From NCBI GenBank assembly GCA_035761805.1, contig DASTQL010000191.1:1-43530 (forward strand): 43,530 bases of DNA. Reading direction: 5' to 3'. Position numbers and translations under genes: made by a program. The notes under the pieces are model-generated. The model had not been told where the DNA came from. It did not search any database and saw nothing but the letters and a program-made list of their open reading frames with translations. Of the stretch, positions 17,599 through 25,003 are shown piece after piece. The stretch is from DASTQL01 sp035761805. GTDB lineage: Bacteria > Actinomycetota > Actinomycetes > Jiangellales > Jiangellaceae. The first letter of the stretch is position 1; the number at the start of each line of letters is the position of its first letter.

Positions 17599-19157
17599 CC
17601 GAGATGAGGATTCAGGCCATCCCGTCCGGTGGTGACGACGGGATCACGTTCTTCGCCGTGACGCCGCCGCTGACCGACGAGTCCGACGGGCGACCGGAGG
17701 ACCGTGACCCGGGCACCGACTCGGCGGCTTCGACCTCCTCGCCCCCGGATTCCGGCCCCCACCTCAGCACGACCACGTCCGGCGGCATCACCTGGTACGC
17801 ACTCCCGACCATCGAGATCGTGGAGTCGCCAACCGACCTGCCCCTCGCCGCGTGGGACGACGACGACCTCGCCCCCGATGTCCAAGAGGTTGCAGTCTCA
17901 CCCGTCGTCGAGATCCCGCACGCCTGCGACCCCGAGCCGGTCCCGTCCTCCGCGGCATCCGGCGCGGTTCGCACGCGCGCACCGCGACTGGTGGGCGTCG
18001 ACGCGGCGCGCGGAGTCGCCCTGCTCGGGATGATGGCCATCCACATCGTCTCCTCGGAGACCGCGGCCGGCACCATGTCCACGGCCTGGGCACTCGCCGC
18101 CGGAAAGTCCGCCGCGCTGTTCGCCGTCCTGGCCGGCGTCGGCATCGCGTTCACGACCGGGAGGACGCAGGTTCTCCACGGGCGACGTCGGGCGGCGGCA
18201 GCCGCGGCGCTAGTGGTTCGCGCGCTGCTGATCGGGTGCATCGGACTGCTGCTGGGATCGGTGGTCCCCTTCGACACGGCAGGCGTGATCCTCGCCTACT
18301 ACGCGGTGCTCTTCGTCCTCGCCGTCCCGCTGCTGGGGCTGTCGGTCCGCTCCTTGGTCGTCCTCACGGGGGTGACGGCCGTCGCCGTCCCGGTGCTCAG
18401 CCACGTGGCGCGCGGGTTCGTCAGTGCACCGGAACTGGACAACCCGACCTTCGCGGACCTGTCGGGTGCACCTGGGGACCTCGTCACGGAGCTGGCTCTG
18501 ACGGGCCTCTACCCCGCCCTGCCCTGGATCGCCTATCTTTGCGCCGGCCTGGCCATCGGTCGCTCCCCGCTAGGCAAGCGCGGCGTCGTCCTGGGCATGA
18601 CCGCGGCCGGTGTCGCCCTCGCCTGGGTGTCCAGCACGGCCTCGTGGTTCCTGATGGGACCGCTGGGTGGTCGGGACCGGCTGGCCGAGGTCGCGATGAG
18701 CACGATGCCGCTCGACGAGTTCACCGGGCTGTTCATCTGGGGGTCCGACGGCACCCTCCCCACCACGAGTGCCTGGTGGCTGGCGGTCCTGGCGCCGCAC
18801 ACGACGACCCCGCTCGACCTCCTGTACACGATCGGCGTCGCGACGGCGGTCATCGGCACCGCCATCGTCGTCGGCTGGGTGGCCGGACCGGTGCTGCGAC
18901 CGCTTGCTGCCGCCGGCAGCATGCCCCTGACCCTCTACACGCTCCACCTGCTGTTGCTCGTCACGCCGGTGATGCCGGAGGGCGAGGCGGCGGCGCTCGT
19001 GCTCCAGGTCGTGCTACTCGTGTCGTTCGCCGCCCTCTGGCGACGGAGGTTCGAGCGAGGACCGCTCGAGCACGTGGTGCAGATCGCGACCAGCCGGGTG
19101 CGGACCACGATCCTGGAAGGACGGAGCACCGGCCGTGCGCCGCAGGTCACGGCCTAG
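17595..19157 (+). CDS. DUF418/HGSNAT-like multi-span membrane protein, copy 2
   Basis: Paralogue of the protein at 11979-13349, with the same GVDAARGVALLGMMAIHI first helix, ~10 transmembrane segments, and the GSMPLTLYTLHLLLL C-terminal motif. It differs by a long, hydrophilic, Asp/Glu/Ser/Pro-rich N-terminal extension: about 130 residues precede the first helix, against ~60 in copy 1. The GTG start overlaps the NRPS stop by four bases and has GAGGGAG upstream, so coupling to NRPS copy 2 mirrors copy 1. The extension looks disordered and may be a binding or regulatory region. Function is unknown. Confidence 0.83.
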   Translation: MTEMRIQAIPSGGDDGITFFAVTPPLTDESDGRPEDRDPGTDSAASTSSPPDSGPHLSTTTSGGITWYALPTIEIVESPTDLPLAAWDDDDLAPDVQEVAVSPVVEIPHACDPEPVPSSAASGAVRTRAPRLVGVDAARGVALLGMMAIHIVSSETAAGTMSTAWALAAGKSAALFAVLAGVGIAFTTGRTQVLHGRRRAAAAAALVVRALLIGCIGLLLGSVVPFDTAGVILAYYAVLFVLAVPLLGLSVRSLVVLTGVTAVAVPVLSHVARGFVSAPELDNPTFADLSGAPGDLVTELALTGLYPALPWIAYLCAGLAIGRSPLGKRGVVLGMTAAGVALAWVSSTASWFLMGPLGGRDRLAEVAMSTMPLDEFTGLFIWGSDGTLPTTSAWWLAVLAPHTTTPLDLLYTIGVATAVIGTAIVVGWVAGPVLRPLAAAGSMPLTLYTLHLLLLVTPVMPEGEAAALVLQVVLLVSFAALWRRRFERGPLEHVVQIATSRVRTTILEGRSTGRAPQVTA

Positions 19158-19854
19158 CGCTGGGCGAACGGCCGAGTCGGCTGACCACCAGCTCGCCCTG
19201 GTCTACCGGGGCCCGGCCTCCGAGCCCGGCTGTCCCGAGGCCGTCGTGGACCTGCTCCGCCGCTCCCGCTGGGACCTGGACGTCCGCTACGTGGGTCCCC
19301 GCGAGTCCGTCCGGCTCTCGCCCGACGCGCTGCGCCGCACCGCCGTCTACGCCCAGCCGGGCGGTGGGGAGCTGGAGCGCGCCTACCGGAAGCTGCGGGG
19401 GGACGCCCCCGCGATCCGTGACTACGTCGGCTCGGGCGGGCGGTACCTCGGCTTCTGCCTGGGGGGCTACCTCGCCGGGGAGACTCCAGGCTTCGGCCTC
19501 CTGCCGGGCGACACGGACCAGTACATCTCGTCGGCCGGTGCCACCACCGAGACGGAGGGGGACACGGTCGTCCAGGTCCGGTGGGGAGGCAGCCGCCGTG
19601 ACGTCTTCTTCCAGGACGGCCCGTGGTTCGACCTGGACCCCAGCCGCGGGCCCGCCGAGATCCTCGCCGTCTACGACAACGGGCTCCCCGCGGCCGTCGT
19701 CGCACCGTACGGGCGCGGAGCCGTGGGGGTGGTCGGCCCGCACCCGGAGGCGACCCCGGACTGGTTCACCGACAGCGGCCTGGCCACACCAGCCCGCCTG
19801 GCCCTCGACCTCGGCCTCGAGCTCGTGGACCGGGTGATGGAGGCAGCCCGGTGA
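19135..19854 (+). CDS. BPL_N / class I glutamine-amidotransferase-like protein
   Basis: The 239-aa protein resembles the N-terminal domain of biotin-protein ligases (BPL_N), a fold related to class I glutamine amidotransferases. The putative nucleophile elbow is GGRYLGFCLGGYLAG with Cys108; an earlier YAQPGGG stretch and a late GRGAVGVVGPHPEA stretch fit the family, the latter placing a His/Glu pair where the triad normally is. No biotin-ligase or synthetase domain is attached. It starts at a GTG inside the preceding gene (23-base overlap) and ends in a GTGA overlap with the PPTase gene, so it belongs to the operon. Its role (hydrolase or amidase acting on the product?) is unknown. Confidence 0.72.
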   Translation: MRRRSRPSAGRTAESADHQLALVYRGPASEPGCPEAVVDLLRRSRWDLDVRYVGPRESVRLSPDALRRTAVYAQPGGGELERAYRKLRGDAPAIRDYVGSGGRYLGFCLGGYLAGETPGFGLLPGDTDQYISSAGATTETEGDTVVQVRWGGSRRDVFFQDGPWFDLDPSRGPAEILAVYDNGLPAAVVAPYGRGAVGVVGPHPEATPDWFTDSGLATPARLALDLGLELVDRVMEAAR

Positions 19855-20690
19855 CCGAAACGGGCGAGCCTGGGTCGGCCAGCCCGGGCAGGGTGGGCAC
19901 GCACCGCGGTAGCGGACACTCCTCCTGCTCGGTCTGGTGGGCCACGCCCTGTGAGGACGTTGCACTCGCCGACCTCCTCGACGACGCGGAGCGGCGGCGC
20001 GCAGCGCGGTTGGTCAGGACGGCGGACCGTTCGCGGTACGTCACCGCCCACGCCCTCGTGCGGCTCCTGCTGGCCGCTCGCACCGGCGTCCCTGCCGCCG
20101 AGCTCCGGTTCGAACGGACCTGCCGACGCTGCGGCAGCGCTCACCACGGGAAGCCACGCCTCGCGGACGACCTCGTCGGCGAAGCCGGAGCCGTGCCGTT
20201 CAGCCTCGCCCGTGCGGGCGACTGCATCGCGGTCGCGGTGTCCGACCAGCCCGGGCTCGAGGTGGGCGTCGACGTCGAGCGGGTGCCCGGTCCGGGGGAC
20301 GCCGTGCTGGCGGCGGCGCCGGAGGTCCTGACGACCACCGAGCTGGCGACCTACCGGAGACTGGACGGAGCGCGTCGCGGCCGCGCGCTGGCCGTCTGGT
20401 GGGCCCGCAAGGAGGCCGTGCTCAAGGCCGTCGGCCACGGTCTTGCCGTGGCGCCGTCGACGATCGCGGTGACGGCGCCCGACGAGGCTCCAGCGGTCAC
20501 CCGCTGGTCCGCCCCGGCCGGGAGCGCCCGGGTGTCCGCCGTCCGGGACCGCTCCACGCGCCCACACCCGCGGGTGTCGATGCGCGATCTGGAGGCCGCC
20601 CACGGGTACGTCGGGTGCGTGGCCGTGGTCGGTGCCCCCTCCCTCGGTGTGGCAGAGTTCGACGCCGCCCCACTCCTGGGTACGGGGTGA
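19851..20690 (+). CDS. Sfp-type 4'-phosphopantetheinyl transferase
   Basis: Transfers phosphopantetheine from CoA to the serine of carrier domains; the obvious targets are Ser584 and Ser560 of the two NRPSs. The 279-aa protein has the Mg2+-binding motif VGVDVERV and the WARKEAVLKAVGHGL motif, plus an upstream KPRL and PFSLARAG region typical of the Sfp class. GTG start in a 4-base overlap with the BPL_N-like gene. It is the last gene of the cluster; a hairpin terminator begins within its last codons. The C-terminus shows nothing unusual beyond a short hydrophobic end. Confidence 0.9.
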   Translation: MTETGEPGSASPGRVGTHRGSGHSSCSVWWATPCEDVALADLLDDAERRRAARLVRTADRSRYVTAHALVRLLLAARTGVPAAELRFERTCRRCGSAHHGKPRLADDLVGEAGAVPFSLARAGDCIAVAVSDQPGLEVGVDVERVPGPGDAVLAAAPEVLTTTELATYRRLDGARRGRALAVWWARKEAVLKAVGHGLAVAPSTIAVTAPDEAPAVTRWSAPAGSARVSAVRDRSTRPHPRVSMRDLEAAHGYVGCVAVVGAPSLGVAEFDAAPLLGTG

Positions 20691-20715
20691 CGGGAGGGAG
20701 CCGCCACCCCGTACC
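20679..20715 (+). terminator. Hairpin terminator at the end of the NRPS operon
   Basis: GGTACGGGGTG (20679-20689) and CACCCCGTACC (20705-20715) form a perfect 11-bp stem with a 15-base loop. The 5' arm includes the end of the PPTase gene and its stop codon. No T-run follows. It separates the cluster from the candidate promoter of the M1 peptidase. Confidence 0.65.
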
Positions 20716-20742
20716 GGGGAGTCGGTCGTAGGAGATCGTCGT

Positions 20743-20748
20743 TACCGT
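20743..20748 (+). promoter_or_regulatory. Candidate -10 of the M1 peptidase gene (leaderless)
   Basis: TACCGT ends six bases before the ATG at 20755 with no Shine-Dalgarno sequence in between, placing the likely transcript start at the ATG. It lies just after the operon terminator, supporting independent expression. Confidence 0.45.
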
Positions 20749-20754
20749 GGCTGG

Positions 20755-22191
20755 ATGAGGGTCCTCGACTCGGTTCGCGTCGTGGGCACCCTGGCGGCGC
20801 TGGTGCTGCTCGGCAGCTCCTGCAGCGCCGATCGCGCGCCCGAGGGGGAGTCCGTCGGCGCGGCCGACGGGTGGCCCGACGCCTCGGACACGAGGCCGGT
20901 CGTGGACCTCGACTTCGTCGTCTCCGAGGACCTCGGCACGGTCGAGGGCAGGGAACGGGTCGAGTTCACGCCGGACCTCGACGTGTGCGAGCTGGTCTTC
21001 CGCCTGTGGCCGAACAAACCCCTCACCGCCGAGGCCGGCAACGCGCTGGAGGTCACCGACGTGCTCGTCGACGACCGGCCCGCCCCGCCCGAGCTGACGG
21101 CGGCCGGCTCTCCGGAAGGAGCACCCGGGACGCTCCTCGGAGTGCCCCTGCCCTCGTGCGTGCCCGCGGGGACGACGCTGGACGTCCAGCTCGACTTCAC
21201 CCTCACCCTCGGGAGGGGCACCGACGAACGGGTCGGGGTCGCCCGGGCCGGTGACGTGGCGTGGTTCGGGACGGCCTTCCCTCTGCTGGCCTGGGAAGAC
21301 GGCCGGGGGTGGGCGCGTGACCCGGCCGTCCGGGTCGCCGGCGAGATGGCCACGAGCGAGACCTTCCGGCTCCGCTCCCTCGAGGTCCAGGCCCCCTCCG
21401 GGTACGACGTGCTCGGCACCGGTGCGGCGATCGGCGCCCCGGAGCAGGCGGACGGGCTCACGACCCACCGCTTCGCGGCACCGGCCGTCCGCGACGTCAC
21501 CGTCACCGTGGGCCGGCTCGAGGTGCTCAGCCGGCAGGTCGACGGGGTCCGGCTCCACGTGGGAGCCCCCCGCAGCGGGGTGAGAGCGCCACTGGAGGAC
21601 TGGGCCACCCAGCTGGAGCGGTCGATGCGGGAGGTCGCCGACCTGCTCGGCCCCGTCCCGTACGAGGACGTATGGGTGAGCGTGCTGGCCGACCAGACCG
21701 ACGGTGTGGAGTTCCCCGGGGCGATCCAGTTCGGCGACGTCTCGCCCGGCGACCAGTCGTGGCTGGTGGCCCACGAGGTGGCACACCTGTGGTTCCACGG
21801 CCTGGTCGGCAACAACCAGGCCAGGGACCCCTGGCTGGACGAGTCCTTCGCGACCTACGTCCAGCTCGTCGTCGACGAGGGGGGAACGGAAACCGCGCCG
21901 GGCATGCCGGGGGGGGCCACCGGCCAGGTGGGCCGCCCCATGTCCTACTGGGCGACGCTCGAGCGTCCCAGCCGCGCCTACGTCCGGGGGGTCTACGTCG
22001 ACGGTGGGGCCGCGTTGCTGGAGGCCCGGGACCTGGCCGGCGAGGACGACTTCGACGCCGCGCTGGTCGGCTACCTCCAGGCCCATGCGCATGCCGTGGC
22101 CGTGCCCGCCGACGTCGAGGCGGCCTTCGCCGACCTCCCCGCGGCGCTGCAGGTGCTCCGCCGGGCCGGTGCGCTGGCGGACGAGCCGTGA
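20755..22191 (+). CDS. Exported M1-family zinc metallopeptidase (probable lipoprotein)
   Basis: 478 aa with a signal peptide ending near Cys23 (LVLLGSSC, a slightly atypical lipobox), so probably anchored outside the membrane. The catalytic site is intact: H340-E341-V-A-H344 followed after 18 residues by E363 (HEVAHLWFHGLVGN...WLDESF), the HExxH-X18-E pattern of M1 aminopeptidases. GVEFPGAI takes the place of the exopeptidase GAMEN motif. It follows the NRPS operon by 64 bases, on its own promoter. From memory, the enzyme that degrades epsilon-poly-lysine in producing Streptomyces is a zinc aminopeptidase, so this could act on the cluster's product; a general peptidase role is equally possible. 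Confidence 0.85.
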   Translation: MRVLDSVRVVGTLAALVLLGSSCSADRAPEGESVGAADGWPDASDTRPVVDLDFVVSEDLGTVEGRERVEFTPDLDVCELVFRLWPNKPLTAEAGNALEVTDVLVDDRPAPPELTAAGSPEGAPGTLLGVPLPSCVPAGTTLDVQLDFTLTLGRGTDERVGVARAGDVAWFGTAFPLLAWEDGRGWARDPAVRVAGEMATSETFRLRSLEVQAPSGYDVLGTGAAIGAPEQADGLTTHRFAAPAVRDVTVTVGRLEVLSRQVDGVRLHVGAPRSGVRAPLEDWATQLERSMREVADLLGPVPYEDVWVSVLADQTDGVEFPGAIQFGDVSPGDQSWLVAHEVAHLWFHGLVGNNQARDPWLDESFATYVQLVVDEGGTETAPGMPGGATGQVGRPMSYWATLERPSRAYVRGVYVDGGAALLEARDLAGEDDFDAALVGYLQAHAHAVAVPADVEAAFADLPAALQVLRRAGALADEP

Positions 22192-22203
22192 CGGGCCCGG
22201 GCG

Positions 22204-22884
22204 TCAGACCGGCAGCTGACGGACCCGGAAGCTGCCGTTGTAGGAGTAGACCAGCCACTCGGGTCCCGTCGTCCACTCCGACAGCACCAGCCAGTAGGTC
22301 ATCGGCTTGCGAACCTCGACCCGGAAGGGTCCACCGTTCTCCTCATAGCGCATGGTGGCCGCGTGGTCGACCCGCACCTCCAACCGGGGAGGGACGTCCG
22401 CCTCGGCGGGGGCCAGCCTGATCTCGGGCGCGCCGATGCGCTGGCTCTCCAGTGCGCCGCCGTCCGGGACGGTCCAGGTCGGCTCGTCCCAGCGGTAGAA
22501 CTGCAGGACGCGCAGGGAGTCCTGCGCCGCGGTGTCACCGTCCAGGGCGGCACTCACCTGGTCGGCCCAGATCTGCGCCGCACCGGCCCCCAGGTGGGGC
22601 TGGACGTGCACGGTCAGCTCCTCGGCCGTGTAGTCCACCCGCTGCGGGTCGAGGAACTCCTCCCGGAAGCCGACCTCGAACGCGAAGTCCACGAGCTCCT
22701 CGTACGCGGTCTCCACCGCCTCGGCGCCGAAGGTCTCCACCGCCGCGGGGGCGACCGTCGGCGGCTCGGCGTAGACCGTGGGCGTCACCTGCTCTGGGCT
22801 CGTCGCCACGCCGCACCCGGTGAGCACCACGAGGCCGACGAGGACCCGTGCCCCCGTCCGCCCGAGGCCGCGCAGCCCGCTCAG
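22204..22884 (-). CDS. Unrecognised lipoprotein coupled to ctaF, probable CTG start
   Basis: The 226-aa product has a short signal peptide, with hydrophobic stretch VLVGLVVLTGC (Cys24) as a good lipobox, followed by a soluble domain with no family I recognise. The domain has WADQVSAALDGD, LQFYRWDEPTW and a C-terminal MTYWLVLSEW...EWLVYSYNGSFR. No ATG, GTG or TTG is suitably placed: the only start that keeps the signal peptide is CTG at 22884, which overlaps the ctaF stop as CTGA, just as ATGA/GTGA overlaps join the other genes of this operon. A start further upstream inside ctaF cannot be excluded. Context suggests an accessory factor or subunit of the cytochrome oxidase. Confidence 0.68.
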   Translation of the reverse strand: MSGLRGLGRTGARVLVGLVVLTGCGVATSPEQVTPTVYAEPPTVAPAAVETFGAEAVETAYEELVDFAFEVGFREEFLDPQRVDYTAEELTVHVQPHLGAGAAQIWADQVSAALDGDTAAQDSLRVLQFYRWDEPTWTVPDGGALESQRIGAPEIRLAPAEADVPPRLEVRVDHAATMRYEENGGPFRVEVRKPMTYWLVLSEWTTGPEWLVYSYNGSFRVRQLPV

Positions 22885-23279
22885 TGGGCGTGCTCGCCGC
22901 GGTAGTACTCGAAGACGAAGCCCAGGACGGCGATGGTGGCCAGGGCCGCGCCGATGAGGAACAGCCACCAGCCGAACACCAGGCCGAGGAAGACCACGGC
23001 GCCGGACGCCGCCACGGCCAGCGGCCACCACGAGTGCGGGCTGAAGAAGCCGTACTCGCCCGCCATCTCGTAGATCTCGCCGTCGCTGCGGTCCTCCGGG
23101 CGGGGAGCCGGGAGCCGGCGAGCCGTGAAGAGCAGGTAGAAGGCCACCAGGAAACCGAGGCCGAAGCTCAGCACCAGGGCCGTCGTGCCGGTGGGGTCCC
23201 CTGACATGAACCAGTAGACCGGGGTCACGACGGCGAAGAAGACCGTGACGACGGCGAAGACGATGCCCTCGGTTCTCAC
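22881..23279 (-). CDS. ctaF: Cytochrome c oxidase subunit 4 (actinobacterial type)
   Basis: Small membrane subunit of the actinobacterial aa3 oxidase, 132 aa. Four hydrophobic helices: two before and two after a hydrophilic loop containing RPEDRSDGEIYEMAGEYGFF, followed by SPHSWWPL, both characteristic of CtaF. GTG start in a 4-base overlap with the ctaD stop; its own stop overlaps the CTG of the lipoprotein gene. It completes the ctaC-ctaD-ctaF set on the minus strand, whereas ctaE lies 22 kb away with qcrCAB on the other strand. Confidence 0.93.
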   Translation of the reverse strand: MRTEGIVFAVVTVFFAVVTPVYWFMSGDPTGTTALVLSFGLGFLVAFYLLFTARRLPAPRPEDRSDGEIYEMAGEYGFFSPHSWWPLAVAASGAVVFLGLVFGWWLFLIGAALATIAVLGFVFEYYRGEHAH

Positions 23280-25003
23280 TGGCCGCGACCCTCCAGGTCG
23301 GGCGCCCCCAGCGCCTGGGCGGCAGGAGTCGGGTTGGTCTGCGGGAACTCCCGCATCGCGACCTCGGGGAACTTGAGGTCGAAGGCGGGGCGCTCGCTGC
23401 GGATGCGCGGCAACGACGTGAAGTTGTGCCGGGGTGGCGGGCAGGACGTCGCCCACTCCAGGGACGCTCCCCACCCCCACGGGTCGTCGACCTGGACCTT
23501 GGGCTTGCGCCGGGTGATCCAGACGTTCCAGAGGAACGGCAGCGTCGAGGCGGCCAGCAGGAACGAGCCCACCGTCGAGACCTGGTTGAGGAAGGTGAAG
23601 CCGTCCTCGGGCAGGTAGTCGGCGTAACGGCGCGGCATGCCCTCGACGCCCAACCAGTGCTGGACCAGGAAGGTGGTGTGGAACCCGATGAACAGCAGCC
23701 AGAAGTGCCACTTGCCGAGCCGCTCGTCGAGCATGCGCCCGGTGAACTTGGGCCACCAGAAGTAGAAGCCCGAGAACATCGCGAAGACCACGGTGCCGAA
23801 GACCACGTAGTGGAAGTGGGCCACGACGAAGTAGGTGTCCGAGGTCTGGAAGGTCAGTGCCGGTGAGGCCAGGATGATGCCGGTCAGGCCACCGAAGAGG
23901 AAGGTCACCAAGAAGCCGATCGCCCAGAGCATGGGCGTCTCGAAGGTGACCGAGCCGCCCCACATGGTGCCGATCCAGTTGAAGAACTTCACGCCCGTCG
24001 GCACCGCGATGAGCATGGTCATGAACGCGAAGAACGGCAGGTTGACCGCGCCCGTGACGTACATGTGGTGGGCCCACACCGCCATCGAGAGCGCCGCGAT
24101 CGCCAGCGTGGCGAACACCAGGCCCTTGTAGCCGAAGATCGGCTTGCGGCTGAAGACCGGCAGGACCTCGCTGATGATGCCGAAGAACGGCAACGCGATG
24201 ATGTAGACCTCGGGGTGCCCGAAGAACCAGAACAGGTGCTGCCCCAGGACCGCCCCGCCGTTGGCCGGGTCGAAGATGTGGGTGCCGAACTGCCGGTCGG
24301 CGAAAAGCGCGAAGAGCGCGGCGGCCAGCAGCGGGAAGACCAGGATGACCATGATGCTGGTCACCAGGATGTTCCAGGTGAAGATCGGCATCCGGAACAT
24401 CGTCATGCCCGGGGCCCGCATGCAGGTGATGGTGGTGATGAAGTTGACGCCGCCGAGGATGGTGCCGAAGCCGCTGAGCGCGAGGCCCATGACCCACAGG
24501 TCACCGCCGATCTGCGGCGTGTAGACCCCGGTGGACAAAGGGGTGTAGGCGAACCAGCCGAAGTCCGCGGCACCGCCGGGGGTGAGGAAGCCCGCGACCG
24601 CGATGAGCCCACCGAAGAGGAAGAGGTAGTAGCTCATCATGTTCAGCCGCGGGAAGGCGACGTCGGGCGCGCCGATCTGCAGCGGGACGATGATGTTGCC
24701 GAAGCCGATGAACAGCGGTGTCGCGAAGAGCAGCAGCATGATCGTGCCGTGCATCGTGAAGAGCTGGTTGTACACGGCGTCGGGGACGACCTGCGTGCCC
24801 GGTTCCCAGAGCTCGGCGCGGATGAACAGGGCCATGACCCCGGCGAGGAGGAAGAACCCGAACGAGGTGATCAGGTAGAGGTAGCCGATGACCTTGTGGT
24901 CCGTGGAGGTCGCCCACCGGACGACGACGTTGCCCGGGCGGCGCACCCGGACCGGCTGTTCGACGACCGGCTGGTCGATGGTCCGCTCGGCGAAGGTAGT
25001 CAC
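23276..25003 (-). CDS. ctaD: Cytochrome c oxidase subunit I
   Basis: Catalytic heme-copper subunit of the aa3 oxidase. The 575-aa protein has about twelve helices and the expected signatures: an early HGTIMLLLFATPL with a heme a ligand, WFFGHPEVYI (CuB His and cross-linked Tyr), AHHMYVTG (two further CuB His) and VAHFHYVVFG (heme a3 and heme a ligands). The C-terminal ~70 residues are cytoplasmic, with PRHNFTSLPRIRSERPAFD as in other actinobacteria. GTG start at 25003 overlapping the ctaC stop by four bases. Nothing is missing or unusual. Confidence 0.97.
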   Translation of the reverse strand: MTTFAERTIDQPVVEQPVRVRRPGNVVVRWATSTDHKVIGYLYLITSFGFFLLAGVMALFIRAELWEPGTQVVPDAVYNQLFTMHGTIMLLLFATPLFIGFGNIIVPLQIGAPDVAFPRLNMMSYYLFLFGGLIAVAGFLTPGGAADFGWFAYTPLSTGVYTPQIGGDLWVMGLALSGFGTILGGVNFITTITCMRAPGMTMFRMPIFTWNILVTSIMVILVFPLLAAALFALFADRQFGTHIFDPANGGAVLGQHLFWFFGHPEVYIIALPFFGIISEVLPVFSRKPIFGYKGLVFATLAIAALSMAVWAHHMYVTGAVNLPFFAFMTMLIAVPTGVKFFNWIGTMWGGSVTFETPMLWAIGFLVTFLFGGLTGIILASPALTFQTSDTYFVVAHFHYVVFGTVVFAMFSGFYFWWPKFTGRMLDERLGKWHFWLLFIGFHTTFLVQHWLGVEGMPRRYADYLPEDGFTFLNQVSTVGSFLLAASTLPFLWNVWITRRKPKVQVDDPWGWGASLEWATSCPPPRHNFTSLPRIRSERPAFDLKFPEVAMREFPQTNPTPAAQALGAPDLEGRGQ

